Program-made: the position numbers and the translations under genes
The notes under the pieces: model-generated
What the model was told of the DNA's origin: nothing
Database searches by the model: none
The model's input: the letters and a program-made list of their open reading frames with translations, nothing else
Assembly: GCA_024291935.2 (NCBI GenBank)
Contig: CM044314.1
Location: forward strand, 22,976,001 to 23,040,000
Source: Okapia johnstoni
Taxonomy: Eukaryota; Chordata; Mammalia; Artiodactyla; Giraffidae
DNA length: 64,000 nucleotides
Direction: 5' to 3'
Shown: positions 1 through 11,795 of the stretch, piece after piece
Numbering within the stretch: position 1 is the stretch's first letter
How the letters are laid out: every line of letters begins with the position of its first letter

Positions 1-740
1 AACAATATCTTTATTGCTATATTCAGGCCTTCAGCTGCTTCAGGGAACTTTGGTAATTGTCTCTTCCCATTAGCTCTCTGCTTGGCCGTGGGACATCATG
101 GCGAGGGCACTTCCTGATGCAGAGGCCAGGATCCTGATCAGAGGGCTCTGCCTCCAGGGTGTATCCTGAAGTGTCAGGGCATCATTTCCCAGTGCTTGTA
201 CATTGTCTTGCCTGGATAGTGCTGGGTATCCAAGCCCTGTCCCTCAGGGGCCAGAAGGCTCCCACCTTCTTGCTTCAGCACCATACCATTATATGGAGGC
301 TGCAAGTTTTGCAAGGAAAACATTTTTTTTTTCATTCTCTGAACATTAACTGAGGATTTACCCTGTGTCCACCCCATGCTTTTGCTCTGGCTCCAGAAAT
401 GAAAAACCCTCACCTCCTCTCTCAAAAAATCCACAGTATCTGAGAGGAGGTAAGCACATAAGTCAGATGTTATAGTGCCTGTAAGGAGTCTTGTTATAAA
501 GCTGTGTGCTCGGCCACGGCTCTGAGGACCTCATCATGGGTGACGGCTCAGATGTGGCCTGGATGAGCCCCATTGGAAAGACTGGATCCGAAGGAGTGAG
601 TCAACAAAGTTGGCAGGTGGGGAAGAGAAAGTGCTCCCCAGTTTGGGGGACAGTGTGTGTGAAGGCAGGCAGCATATAAATAACATATGTGGGTTAAGTA
701 TTGCCTGGGGTAAGTTAGATACCTACTATTCCAGTTTTGC
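1..740. other. Unassigned DNA; possible minus-strand transcript 3' end
   Basis: No repeat or gene family recognised. Read on the minus strand, the left edge carries an AATAAA-type poly(A) signal (complement of bases 10-15), so it could be the 3' end of a transcript or of a retrocopy running leftward. An 86-codon minus frame at 174-434 has no recognisable domain. Function is not assigned. Confidence 0.3.
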
Positions 741-962
741 GGCTTCCCAGGTGACGCTAGTGGTAAAGAAGCTGCCTGCCAATGCAGGAGAGTGTAAGAG
801 ACTCAGGCTCAATCCATGGGTCAGGAAGATCCCCTGGGATGAGGGCATGGCAACCCACTCCAGTATTCTTGCCTGGAGAATCCCATGGACAGAGAAGCTT
901 GATAGGCTACTGTCCATAGGGTCACAAAGAATTGGACATGACTGGAGCAACTTAGCATGCAT
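741..962 (+). mobile_element. Bov-tA SINE
   Basis: A tRNA-Glu-like head (GGCTTCCCAGGTGACGCTAG start, then a B-box-like GGCTCAATCC near 806) is joined to the Bov-A body: the 'actccagtattcttgcctgg' block, the 'cccatggacagag' block and a 3' end near 'gacatgactgg'. These SINEs use an internal RNA polymerase III promoter and share their 3' end with BovB. The open frames across this stretch are SINE reading frames, not genes. Confidence 0.92.
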
Positions 963-1800
963 TCTGATTTTTTTCTTTGAAATGCATAGCACTGAATCTA
1001 CTGAATAACAATATTTTTAGTGTGGAAGGCAAGATATCAGTCAATAAATGTGATGTTTCCTCACTGTTTGGATTCCAGACTGGGATTTAATGCAAATTAG
1101 ACATGTGCATTCAAATCAGGACTGGGGAGGAAAGATCAGCATGCAGTTGATATGTGATTGACAATTCTCATACAAATGTCATCAGCCAAGATAATGTTAC
1201 CAACATTATCTACCATGTGCATCCCTGGATGACCATCTTGTTGCTAGATTTTTGCTGCCTAAAACACTACATTTTTGTCATCCTTTAGGATGAAGTGAAA
1301 ACTACACTCTTACTGGGATTTAATATATTTAGAGGAATTTCATGTTTTCTTGATTAGCAGAAACAAGTTGCTACAGATTCACTAGGCTTCAGGGGTCGAG
1401 TTCACAGAATCCAATTTATTGTAACTATTCTAAGAGATTATAATTAATATTCTTAAAGTTGTTCCTGCTGTCACCCTGAAACTTAGACCATCTACAGAGA
1501 AAACATTTGCTCATGACTCCACAAAAGGAAAACTTAACACAGAGATTTAAATGAATGTTTTGATTTTTATTTCTTCAGGTTTAGGAAAAAATGAAACTGA
1601 GCTTATTGAATACATACATGATATACAGTGCATATCCAACATTTCATCAGACTGTTTTGAGCCTCTGACAAGGGTGATGCTTTCATGGTGTGAGCTTCCC
1701 AGCAACATGAAGCTAATATCATCTTATCTTACTTTCTTCACTTTGAGAGAGGCTGGGATGTAAGCGGGAGAAATACAGTCATCTTCGGAATGAGGACTTG
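963..1800. other. Unassigned AT-rich DNA
   Basis: No repeat, exon pair or RNA gene recognised. The 70-codon plus frame at 1551-1763 has no domain signature and ordinary AT-rich codon content. Confidence 0.4.
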
Positions 1801-1904
1801 CATGATTTAACGATAATCATGAAAGAGAGGGCCATGCATCAGAACCTCTCTACCAGTACTCGGCCAGCTACATCCCTGCTTCTTGTGGTTCTCAGTTCCA
1901 TCAG

Positions 1905-2215
1905 ACCAAAGCTCTTCTTTTATAACAAGTATGTTGTGATGCTCCCATTGCTATCTTGAAATGAAACCTCACATCTTATCCTGTGGTACAGGGGGGAGTT
2001 GGGGCTGTCTATGACTCCAGCAGGAGAGGATGACTGGGAGCTGCAGAGGGAGAATCCTCCTAGACCCTGCATCACATGTCTCTTTCATGAGCTGACATTA
2101 TCCATATTTTTTTGCTATAATAAACTGCAACAATGAGTATAAGAGCTCTTGGCAAGTTCTGTGTGTCCTGCTAGTGAATCATTGAAGCTGAGAGTGGTCT
2201 TGAGGCTGCACCCAC
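1905..2215 (+). mobile_element. Old LINE-1 or LTR 3'-end-like tract
   Basis: The 'gctataataaactgcaac' poly(A)-signal context near 2115, followed by 'gagttctgtg...ctagtgaatcattgaa' type text (2150-2185), matches the style of old mammalian L1 3' regions, with an LTR end as the alternative. It is too diverged to place without an alignment. Confidence 0.35.
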
Positions 2216-4688
2216 AAAAATAGCAATATAATGCCATAACGGTACATCATTGAACTGTATAACTGCCAAAATCTAACAGTGTTTAACCAATAAAATGTCA
2301 AACTGACGTGACCTACCTGAAATTAGATATGACAGAGATATAAATGGAAACTAAGTTGTAATTATACAGCATACATTCAAGAAGCAAAGGTTCAGATACA
2401 GCCATCCTGAAGAACATAATAAAATAGAGCAGTACTTCAACTTTTTTATAATGAATAAATTTGTAATTAAGAGAAGAAAGACACTCAGAGCCCATTCTAG
2501 CAAGAGGCATGGGATAGGGAAAATGCAAGGGGATAAACAGATTAAAATAAAGTCTAATGTTAGAAGAAACAACTAAAAGTTGTAATTATATAATAAAAGA
2601 AAGAGGAAATATCTTTAATTGAAATGGGGCAATAATTCAAGGCAAATTACAGACTGATGAAATGGGGAAAAAAGGGATGAGGCAGGAAATTCATACATAC
2701 GAGCGTAGTCTTGTTTACAGATGCAAATACGAAATAAGATCCTGTGTTATCATAGTTTATTCCAGGAAACCTCTTTCCAACTCACACCATGATGGACCAT
2801 ATATTGGGTACCGTATCCCTCAGCTGGTGACACAACGTAAGAGAAGAAACATTAAGTGGACAGCGCAACATAAATAATGTGGTAGACCTGGGAGGCAACT
2901 CCTAAATTACCCTAATTTTATTAAATTTCTTAATATGTGTTACCTATCATCATACTGCACAATAGTGTGTGTATATTTATTACAAGTAAATATGTATATA
3001 ATTCAAAATATCTCTAAAGCAAGCTGCATTGATGAAATCCACCAAGATCCCCATGTTTCCTGTGTTTTCAGTAACTTAATGATATTTGGTTCTCCAACTG
3101 TTAAAAGGAGTCTTTAACATCCTTTCCTTAGACATTACAATTGGTTCCGCAGCTTTTTTTAGTAACTACCCTACTGCACTAAAACCATCTTTAGTTAAAT
3201 ACAGAATTGGAGATTGGTCTAAATAAGTAATTTAGTTTCTTTCCAAATGAGTGGGTGGGGAAATCTTAAATACAAAATCTTTTCTAATTATATCAGTTAA
3301 AAGATATTTTGGTCTCAAAGGCATTATATTTAACTTATTTAACTCCTTGCAAATGTTTAATATAGTCTTTGGCCATTTTTAGTAGATTAGTAAATTAGTC
3401 TGAAAAAGATCTTTAAATCAATTATTTATGCATATTAACTAGTACTTAATTATGAGCAAATGTTTCCAAATTAGAACCTTTAAGTGTATTCATATGTCAT
3501 TCTTAGTGAGTAAGATAAATACCTTGATATTCTTCACTTTAATAAAATTGATCTCATTTCTTTATAGTTTAGGAAAAAAACCATTTAACATTTTAAAATA
3601 AGTCTAAAACATATGTTGATACTTTCTCAATAATACAATTTCAATGTATACCTTTTTAATAATTCAACTTAAAAGTTATTCAGTAACATCCAAAAGTGAA
3701 TAAGATCTTAAAAATAACAATCTTAAAATAACAGCAGCAACCACTTCCTTTGGAGAGTTACTTCCTTTGTCGTGTAGAGGGAGATATCCAAACATGTCTT
3801 CAGAGCTAATGCACAGATCTCTGAGGTACATGGGAGCAGTCTTCATGCCTGAGGAGCAATGACAATGTTGTCAGTTCCGTGACCTTCACTGCAATCCTTG
3901 TCCCTGAAGCATTGTTGAGCAGATGGTAAATAAGTGCTAAAGGCAGCTGGTGCAGCATTTTAAAGCCCTCCCGTGGTCTCCACCTGATTCACCATGGCTA
4001 TTGTTCCATCTGCAGCAGAAGCAATGGCATGGAGAAATGAACTATTTGTATACATTTTAAGGCTTTTGGGTATTTAAATTTTCTTTATATCCATTTGCAG
4101 CAACTGTGAAAATAATATTTCATTTAAAACTTGTCCTTTCTTACAAACATAACATATGCAACAGCAAATCTTCATTATCACATAAAAATTCTTCATTCAC
4201 TTATAATAAACATTTATGTCACTAAAGCACATTGTAAAGTTATATTTTACCTCTTTTCCCACATTACCATTCTTCTCAAACATGATAAATGCTTGGTTGA
4301 AAATTACGTTTTTGAATTTCTTTCCACTTTTGCTGCTAATATTATACTGATAGTAAAATATTAATACTAATAAAATAATTTTGTCTAATATTGTGCAATT
4401 TGCCATGTTTTAGATTAATTTGTGGTTTTATCTAAGAACCAATGAAATCTTTTTTTTTTTCTGGTCAAATGCAATATTTCAGTTTTATTATTGCCTTTTT
4501 CAAATCATTTTTTTACATCTTGAAAATGTGGTGTATCTCTGACAACCCTAGTGCATTTCTTGGGGAAATGTTTATCTAATATTGGTTCTACTCTGTTTTG
4601 GTAGAGTAAATATTAGGATAAAATCAATATAAAATACTTTACTGAACACTATTTGGCATTTTAATATTTTTAAAATAATGGCTAAAGT
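2216..4688. other. AT-rich unassigned DNA
   Basis: No identifiable repeat except weak L1-like wording. A less AT-rich island at 3740-4040 stands out and is discussed as a possible processed-pseudogene relic on the minus strand. No open frame exceeds 81 codons and none has a recognisable domain. Confidence 0.4.
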
Positions 4689-4689
4689 T

Positions 4690-4785
4690 GCCTTTCTCTC
4701 TGTCTCTACATATATATGTAGAGAGAGATGTGTGTGTGTGTGCGCATATGCATATACATATACATATATATATAAACATAACTAT
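4690..4785. repeat. Compound microsatellite with 22-bp palindrome
   Basis: A CT-rich run, a central TA run, a GA run, a (TG)n run at about 4729-4742 and a (CATATA)-type run follow one another. Bases 4703-4724 form a perfect self-complementary palindrome (arms TCTCTACATAT / ATATGTAGAGA). Confidence 0.85.
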
Positions 4786-4904
4786 AAATTTGATAGCTAA
4801 AAATGAAGACTGATAAAGTATGTTTTATTGAAGATTTAACCAGGATAAAATTATTGATGGCAACACGTTTCCAAAATAATTATGAATTTTTAGTAAAGTA
4901 CCAA

Positions 4905-5182
4905 CGGAGAAGGTAAGGGCACCCCATTCCAGTACTCTTGCCTGGAAAATCCCATGGACGGAGGAGCCTGGTAGGCTGCAGTCCATGCGGTCGCTGAGAG
5001 TCGGACATGACTGAGAGACTTCACTTTCACTTTTCACTTTCACACATTGGGGAAGGAAATGGCAACCCACTCCAGTGTTCTTGCCTGGAGAATCCCAGGG
5101 ACGGAAGAGCCTGGTGGGCTGCCGTCTATGGGTCGCACAGAGTCAGACACGACTGAAGGGACTTAGCAGCACCAGCAGCAGC
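4905..5182 (+). mobile_element. Bov-A2 SINE (Bov-A dimer) with 13-bp TSD
   Basis: Two Bov-A monomers are linked by the typical 'cttcactttcacttttcact' linker (about 5018-5040), and the element ends in a short CAG run. The flanks AGTAAAGTACCAA at 4892-4904 and 5183-5195 are identical, so this is a complete insertion produced by target-primed reverse transcription. The monomer bodies derive from the shared Bov 3' end. Confidence 0.96.
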
Positions 5183-5195
5183 AGTAAAGTACCAA

Positions 5196-5519
5196 GTAAA
5201 CAACGTGCAATCTTCCCTTGGTTTATATGGCAGGTTCATTTGAAAGTTCAATGCATATCACAACTGTGACAAAATATTGTCTTTATTATACACAAAATAG
5301 TGCTAGGGTCTAGACTCAGGTTTCAAAGCTCCATCATTTTCACTGGAACATTCAAGAGTAATTTGGGACAAGCATGGCTTTCTAAGATATAGAAATGTAT
5401 ACTCCAGATTTTCAAGGGTTCTAGACATTGCAGACTATCTAGAAACTCAATCCTTATTCTCTAAATGCCCAATGAATTTTCAGATTTTGCATAAGAGGTG
5501 ATACAGCTTCAGATGGGAA
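5196..5519. other. Unassigned unique-like DNA
   Basis: No repeat or coding signal recognised between the Bov-A2 copy and the MIR. Confidence 0.4.
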
Positions 5520-5705
5520 CCATTAATATGATGCAATCCTCTTAGCAACATCAGAGGTAATTAGTTCTGCAAATTGCAAAAAAAAGGAAACTGAGGTCGA
5601 GAATAGAAATGATGCCCTATTATGGTTTCACAGCTAATATATGGTAGAGCTAGATTTAAGAATCAGGTTTGTCTACTTCAGAGTCAAACCTTTTCCACTA
5701 CATCA
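5520..5705 (-). mobile_element. MIR SINE, antisense
   Basis: Antisense MIR wording is visible: 'ggaaactgaggtcgagaata' near 5587-5606 (the 'gaggaaactgaggct' core), then 'cacagctaatatatggtaga' and 'ttcagagtcaaacc'. MIR is an ancient mammal-wide tRNA-derived SINE; the divergence here fits that age. Confidence 0.7.
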
Positions 5706-5782
5706 TGCGGGTGTCAACTGATTTGACTAACTGAATGGACAAACAGGTGAACAAAAAAATAACTAATGAACAAAAGATAACA

Positions 5783-6757
5783 CCACAGTTCAAAAGCATC
5801 AATTTAGTCCAACTCTCACATCCATACACGACTACTGAAAAAACCATAGCTCTGACTAGACAGACCTTTGTTGGCAAAGTAATGTCTCTGCTTTTTAATA
5901 TGCTATCTAGGTTGATCATAGCTTTTCTTCCAAGGAGCAACTGTCTTTAATTTCATGGCTGCAGTCACCATCTGCAGTGATTTTGGAGCCCCCCAAAAAT
6001 GAAGGCTCTCACTATTTCCATTGTTTCCCCATCTATTTGCCATAAAGTGATGGGACCGGATGCCATGATCTTCGCTTTTTGAATGCTGAGTTTTAAGCCA
6101 ACTTTTACACTCTCCTCTTTCACTTTCATCAAGAGGCTCTTTAGTTCTTCTTCGCTTTCTGCCATAAGGATATTGTCATCTGCGTATCTGAGGTTATTGA
6201 TATTTTTCCCTGCAATCTTGATTCCAGCTTGTGCTTCATCCAGCTTAGCATTTCTCATGATGTACTCTGCATATAAGTTAAATAAGCAGGGTGACAATGT
6301 ACAGCCTTGACATACTCCTTTTCCTATTTGGAACCAGTCTGTTGTTCCATGTCCAGTTCTAACTGTTGCTTCCTGACCTGTACACAGATTTCTCAAGAGG
6401 CAGGTCAGGTGGTCTGGTATTCTCATCTCTTTCAGAATTTTCCACAGTTTATTGTGATCCACACAGTCAAAGGCTTTGGCATAGTCAATAAAGCAGAAGT
6501 AGATTTTTTCTGGAACTCTCTTGCTTTTTCGATAATCCAACGGATGTTGGCAATTTGATCTCTTGTTCTTCTGCCTTTTCTAAATCCAGCTTGAACATCT
6601 AGAAGTTCATGGTTCATGTACTGTTGAAGTCTGGCTTGAAGCCAGACTTTGAGCATTATTTTGCTAGTGTATGAGATGAGTGCAATTGTGCAGTGGTTTG
6701 AACATTCTTTGGCATTGCCTTTCTTTGGGATTAGAATGAAAATTGACCTTTTCTAGG
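5783..6757 (-). mobile_element. BovB (RTE) LINE fragment, antisense, both ends missing
   Basis: On the minus strand this is the reverse-transcriptase part of BovB. It enters at 'ccacagttcaaaagcatcaa', has lost about 25 bases near 5804, and runs to about 6757 in the segment upstream of the RT core. The terminal 3' block ending in repeated GTTCA, present at the other antisense BovB loci, is absent, so the copy has been cut at its 3' side as well as 5' truncated. Confidence 0.93.
5965..6540 (-). pseudogene. BovB reverse-transcriptase frame remnant
   Basis: A 191-codon frame holds the RT core. Palm motif A FIDYAKAFD is at residues 17-25, motif B region CQGCTLSP at about 78-84 and catalytic motif C YADD at 119-122. 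In RTE elements this domain copies element RNA at the nicked target. The frame is a fragment: the preceding segment continues in another frame (6432-6656) and the C-terminal region is out of frame, so no complete protein is possible. The key aspartates are still present. Confidence 0.9.
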
Positions 6758-7255
6758 GTCTCCTGGTGAGGTAAATATCACTACTATTTTAATTGAACAA
6801 GTCTTGATTGCTTCCTTATGTTTTGTGAACTGATGATGAGTCACACTGCTATTGCAGAGTCATTTTTTTGGCTATGATGGTTGGAAAATTAATCAGATTG
6901 AACTGTATTTTGCTAATTTGATCTTTTAATATTCAGAAACTGCATCATTTCCCATAAAGTCAATTTCTACTCAAACTCTTCACTAGCCAAATGATAAAGT
7001 TTAAATGCAAATTAAAAGAGTTTGATGAATAGATTGGGCAACTCATCAGAAATCACTCAATTAACTCTGTAAAGTGATAAAACTGACAATGAGATTCCAC
7101 ATCAAATATGATGGGATGACATATCACAGCATTTGAAATGACAATTTTCAGGGAAAGATTTTAAAAGCTGTTTCTAATTGACAATGTGTGAAAATTTAAT
7201 CAAAGATTATTACTAATTATTATTATTGCCTCCTCTAAAAGAAGGTATCAAACAC
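6758..7255. other. Unassigned AT-rich DNA
   Basis: No gene or repeat family recognised between the BovB fragment and the next MIR. Confidence 0.4.
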
Positions 7256-7432
7256 TATAAAACTTTGCATATCTGTCTTATTTAATCTTCTTGAAGCATA
7301 CATTATTTTTCCAGTTTTACAAAGGAGGGAATTCAGGCTGAGAAGATGAAATAAATCGCTAGATCCAGGATAACAAAATGAGGCATGATCATCTAATTCA
7401 GGCATATCACTCCAAAGGCTAAGTCTTAACTT
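7256..7432 (-). mobile_element. MIR SINE, antisense, diverged
   Basis: The order 'cttatttaatcttcttgaag', 'ccagttttacaaaggaggga', 'ttcaggctgagaagatg' follows the antisense MIR pattern (low-order count, 'cattttacagatgaggaaac', 'gaggctcagag'). Confidence 0.6.
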
Positions 7433-7438
7433 ACAGTG

Positions 7439-8265
7439 TATTCTAAAAGACATTTCTCCAAAGAAGGCATACAGATGGCCAAGAGACACATGAAAAGATG
7501 TTCAACATCATTAATTATTAGAGAAATGAAAATTAAAACTACCATGAGGCATCACCTCACACTGGCCAAAATGGTCATCATCAAAAAATCTATAAGCAGT
7601 AAATGCTGGAGAGGGTATGGAGAAAAGAGAACCCTCTTACGATGTTGAAGAAATCCATAATTTGAAAGGATACATGCATCCCAATGTTCATTTCAGCACT
7701 ATATACAATAGCCAATACATGGAAGCAACCTTAATGTCCATGGAGGAATGAATAAAGAAGATGTGGTACATATATACAATTGAATATTACTCAGTCATAA
7801 AAAAGGATGGAATAATGTCATTTGCAGCAATATGGATAGACTCGGAGATTGTCATATTGAGTAAAGTAAGACAGAAAAAGACAAACGTCATGATATCACT
7901 CATATGGGGAATCTAAAGAAACTGTACCAATGAACTTATTTACAAAACAAAAGTCAATTCATAGATGTAGAACACAAACCTGTAGTTATCAAGGTGAAAG
8001 GTGAGGAGAGAGATAAATTGGGAGATTGGGACTGACATATACATGCTAGTATATATAAAACAGATAACTAATAAGAACCTACTGTATAGCACATGGAACT
8101 CTATTCAGTACTCTGTATTGACTTATATGGGAATAGAATAAAAAAATATTGGATATATATTTAGTATAACCAACTCTTATATATTTATGCTATACAACAT
8201 AAACGAACACAATATTGTAAATCAACTATATTCCAATGAAAAACTAGTTTAAAAATACTTACACT
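7439..8265 (+). mobile_element. LINE-1 3' end (ORF2 C-terminus and 3' UTR)
   Basis: The wording follows ruminant/cetartiodactyl L1 ORF2 and 3' UTR in order: 'catttctccaaagaaggcat', 'agacacatgaaaagatgttc', 'ggagagggtatggagaaaag', 'aatattactcagtcataaa', then the 3' UTR with 'agcacatggaactctattca' and 'tatattccaatgaaaaacta'. It is 5' truncated. The 70-codon frame at 7436-7648 covers only part of ORF2 and is followed by stops. Confidence 0.9.
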
Positions 8266-8280
8266 TTAAATATGCATAGT

Positions 8281-8382
8281 TCTTGCCTGGAGAATCCCAG
8301 GGACAGGGAAGCCTGGTGGGCTGCCATCTATGGGGTTGCACAGAGTTGGACATGACTGAGGAAACTTAGCAGTAGCAGCAGT
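8281..8382 (+). mobile_element. Bov-A2 3' half
   Basis: It starts inside the Bov-A body at 'ttcttgcctggagaatccca' and ends with the Bov-A2-type 'acttagcagtagcagcag' tail, so it is a 5'-truncated copy. Confidence 0.9.
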
Positions 8383-8519
8383 GTGCAACTTATTATGTAT
8401 GTTAAGGACTAGCTAAGGAGGCTATAAATGGCATGATTTATTTATATAGCCCAATGTCCCTACATTAACCACACTGTCAGTATAAAACAAGGCTATACCT
8501 GTCTATGTATGGGCTTTCC

Positions 8520-9062
8520 CTTCCCTCTAACCTAATGATTTCTTGCAATGGGGAGTCTGACTTCAGCCCATGGAATCCAGAGTCACAGACAGTCTCAGAG
8601 TGCTGACTCGTGAGCTGTGGGGAAGTAGTTACATCTGGGAAGTCATCAAGACAAAAGGAACCTGAGTTGTTTCCTCTGGACTAGATGTTCTGTCCAGGTG
8701 GAAGAGAGCCAGCTGGGGCCGCCTTAGGGTCTGCTCATGAGGGCCAGCTGGAAGGGAAGGCAGGTCCTAGCAAAGAGAGGCTACAGATGGCTAGATACCG
8801 AGGATGGAGGCGGAGGTACTCGGTGAGTCATGGGAATGGCCAGTTATCAAACAAAGGAGTTACAGTTGACAGGTCACCTGAAACTGAGCACCAGCTCAGT
8901 GTCAAAGAAAAACTGACCCCAATCCAGGCTACAGGAACTGAAGAATCTTCAAGCTGAGTACTGCCCAAATTCCTGGGCCACAAAATTGTAAGATATAATA
9001 AAACTGTGCTTATTTTAAGCCCATACTTCCTGGGATGCTTTGTTATGCAACAAACAAGCCAC
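8520..9062 (+). mobile_element. MaLR-type (MLT1-like) solo LTR
   Basis: The 3' part has the usual MLT1 order: a short 'gggccacaaaattgtaagat' lead, AATAAA at 8997-9002, 'cttattttaagcccata' and 'gctttgttatgcaacaa'. The 5' limit is uncertain. The 90-codon frame at 8685-8957 lies inside this non-coding LTR and is not called as a gene. Confidence 0.5.
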
Positions 9063-9729
9063 TTTGAGGAACCATTCAAAACACTCACTAGAAATGAAGT
9101 TACTTTAAAACATCAGCAAATTCAGAGAGTTTGAGCCCAAATCAAGAACGGACCAATCAAGTAAAAATTCCCTGTGCCCTTTTGTCTTCTTCATCTTCAA
9201 GGAGAAGGAGAATTAGCACAGAGAGAAGGAACCCAGCCTCTTTACCAAAATGTAGACTGTATAGTCAGCAGCAGGCATTGATGTTTTAACTACATGTTAC
9301 CAACAACTTTAATTATTGATCAGAGGATTTTGTGGTATCCAAGAGCACATTTATGGGCCTGCTAAAGCTTTCATCAAAGGCAGGATAAAAACTAGTTCTA
9401 GAAAATAAATGTTAAAAGACAGGATATTTTATAATTGCATTCCATAAGTTATTGGACCAGAGAAACTCTTTCAATTATTTTAATTATGTCTTCTGATATT
9501 CAAATATATGTCATCAAAATACTGCAACTGCTTGAGAGACTCTAAGGGGAATGGTCCAACTTAATTCAATGAGAGACAGGCTGAACGAACTTCAAAGACA
9601 TCAGAAATTATATCAATCAACCACTGAATTGACCTGAGGTTGCAAAATCCTTTCTCTGAACTTGTATTACACAGAGAAATAAGCCCAAATTTGTTTCAGT
9701 CCTTGTGAATGCATTTTCTGTAACTTGCA
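9063..9729. other. Unassigned DNA
   Basis: No repeat or gene recognised. Confidence 0.4.
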
Positions 9730-10350
9730 GCCAAATGCCTTTATAAATGACACATTTATTTACTCATTGCTTTGCTCATTTATCAAGTAGGTATCAAGTG
9801 CCCCCTTTAAAGTAGTCACTCCAATACTGGATGGACACAAGTAAGCAAGATTAAGTGTCTGGGCAAACATTATAGTAAAGAAGCAGGAAAAAATCAAGAA
9901 AACACATGAAGAAGCACCTTCATTTCAGGCAATAACACTTCTATGGAAAAAGAAAAACAAGCAAATGGAGGGAAAATGAAAAAAAGGAAGGAAAGATGGA
10001 AGGAAGCAACTGGGATTATCTCACTACAGTTTTCAGGAAGTGATTTCTTAAGGTGATGAACTTGACCAGGCATCTGAAGGATCAAGCTGTGAGACATGAG
10101 AAGATCCCAGTCAGAAAAGACGCAGGGAGAGGAATCATAGATGCTGAGTCCTGAGGCAGAGAGCAGCGTGGAGGAGCAGCAGAAAGGAGGGAGCTGCTGT
10201 GGGTGAGAGCAGCAAGGGACATTCAGAGCAGGAGGAGCTGGAGCACCAGGGGGCAGGGCAGGGTTATCACAGAGCAAATTTGGCGCTTCTCTCAAGCATG
10301 ATGAGAAAGAAGGTCCTACTTTTTCTCCACCATCTGCCCATAAGCTCTGG
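9730..10350 (+). mobile_element. LINE-2 (L2) 3'-region relic
   Basis: The series 'tttatttactcattgctttg', 'gtatcaagtgccccc', then a long G-rich stretch with 'cctgaggcagagagcagcg' and 'gagcagcagaaaggaggg' follows the L2 pattern of an 'attcaacaaatatttattga' block and a later 'gcaaaggccctgaggca' block. A purine-rich insert sits around 9890-10010. The 162-codon minus frame at 9894-10382 is low-complexity shadow. Confidence 0.5.
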
Positions 10351-10768
10351 GAAAATCTTTGTTCATTTCTAGAATCCAGCACAACATCTCATACATATGA
10401 CAAGCTCCATAAATAGTTTTGAACTAAAGATGTAATGTCTGCTTGCAAAGAGAGACAACAGTCAATAGTCATTGATTCATTCATGCTCAGTAGTAATAGA
10501 ACTGTTTTGTTCAGCATAGTGAAAAAGCATAGTAAAAATGCTCGATTTGCTTGTAAGAAACTATGTAGATGGATGGCTTGGTAGCCTCGAAATACATCAT
10601 CTGGTCCTCTCCCAGAGGCCACAGGATGAAAGATTTCCAGAGCAAATCACATAGTTATTGGGATCAATGTGAAATGTCGTAAAAGGTGAAAGGAGAGAAA
10701 TGAGGCAGGCTAACCCAGAGGATAGGGTACAACTAGGGCGCTGGGGGAGGTACTCTTTCTACATCCTG
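10351..10768. other. Unassigned DNA
   Basis: No assignable gene or repeat. Confidence 0.35.
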
Positions 10769-10804
10769 GGTTTTATATATATACATGTATTATATATATA
10801 TATA
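10769..10804. repeat. TA-rich microsatellite
   Basis: Two (TA)n runs flank a central ACATGT. Confidence 0.9.
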
Positions 10805-11599
10805 ACAGCCATATGTTCCCTCTCCCACTATCTGACTATAGAACCAGCACCAGCCTTTTTGGCCACACAGTGTGGTCACAAGGACCAGAGGTAAGATTTG
10901 AACCAGGGGGCCAAACAGAGAAAAGACACTTAGAGCCGACACACACTTGTTCCATCAGTGAGATGCAGGGACGAGAATGCCTAGCCATGGTTGCTGTTGC
11001 ATTCCATTTAAGGAGCAGCTATGGATTTTATCTGCCTTCCTTGACAAGGACACCTGGGGTTAGAATATGTGTCACTGACATGTGGCTGGTTTAAAACCTC
11101 ATAAATATTCAGTGCCACATGAATTTCATATATTTAGTGCATCATGAATATAAACTGCTTCTGTGGTCCTGCCACCCCTTCCCATCTACAGCCACACTCA
11201 TATATGCTTGACTTTTTCTGTGTCTGATGTGCCTCACAAATTCTAACTCACCCATATAGACACATGAAAAGTCCATCCATCTCACCAGTCACTTGTCTTC
11301 TACTGTAGAAGTGGATATCTGCAAACAATATGATAACTGTTTTTTGAAAGTCTGTTTGAAAATGGAACATGTTCAGGCATTAAATCCTTTGTTAATAGGC
11401 CTTATATCTAAATATATTTTATTAAAGAAAAAAAAAAACCTTCACCTACAAATATTTTCAGGAACTAACCTTATAACTTGCTTGGAAGCAGAGGCTCACA
11501 CCCATTAGCTGTATCACGAACTGTCATTATCAAAGGTTGGGGCCTAAAAGGGTGTCTGGAGCCATCAAGGAAAGAGCTCAGGAGAAACAGCTAGAAATC
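10805..11599. other. Unassigned DNA
   Basis: No gene recognised. The 93-codon plus frame at 10813-11094 shows no domain. A 12-base A run lies near 11427. Confidence 0.35.
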
Positions 11600-11604
11600 T
11601 TCAC

Positions 11605-11795
11605 AAGATCACTGTGTCTAGAGTCATGCTGTCCTGAATTTCAATCTTGGCTCTGCTAGTGAGACTGAGACCTCCTAAAACTGAGTTCCCCTGCCAACTT
11701 ACAATTAATCTCTCTATCCAAAACTTATTCGCTTTATTGTCCTGTACCCTGGTGTGAGGATTGAGAAGTATCAGAGGAAAGTAGGAATTGAAAGC
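11605..11795 (+). mobile_element. MIR SINE, sense, diverged
   Basis: 'gagtcatgctgtcctgaatt', 'tcttggctctgctagtgag' and 'ccctggtgtgaggattgag' follow sense MIR order. A short extra block sits in the middle. Confidence 0.5.

Noticed and set aside
610..1008. 132-codon plus frame
   Set aside because: Most of it is the Bov-tA SINE at 741-962.
8685..8957. 90-codon plus frame
   Set aside because: Inside an LTR-like sequence with its poly(A) signal; no recognised domain.
9894..10382. 162-codon minus-strand frame
   Set aside because: It lies opposite a purine-rich L2-like tract; serine/phenylalanine/proline-rich low-complexity translation with no domain.
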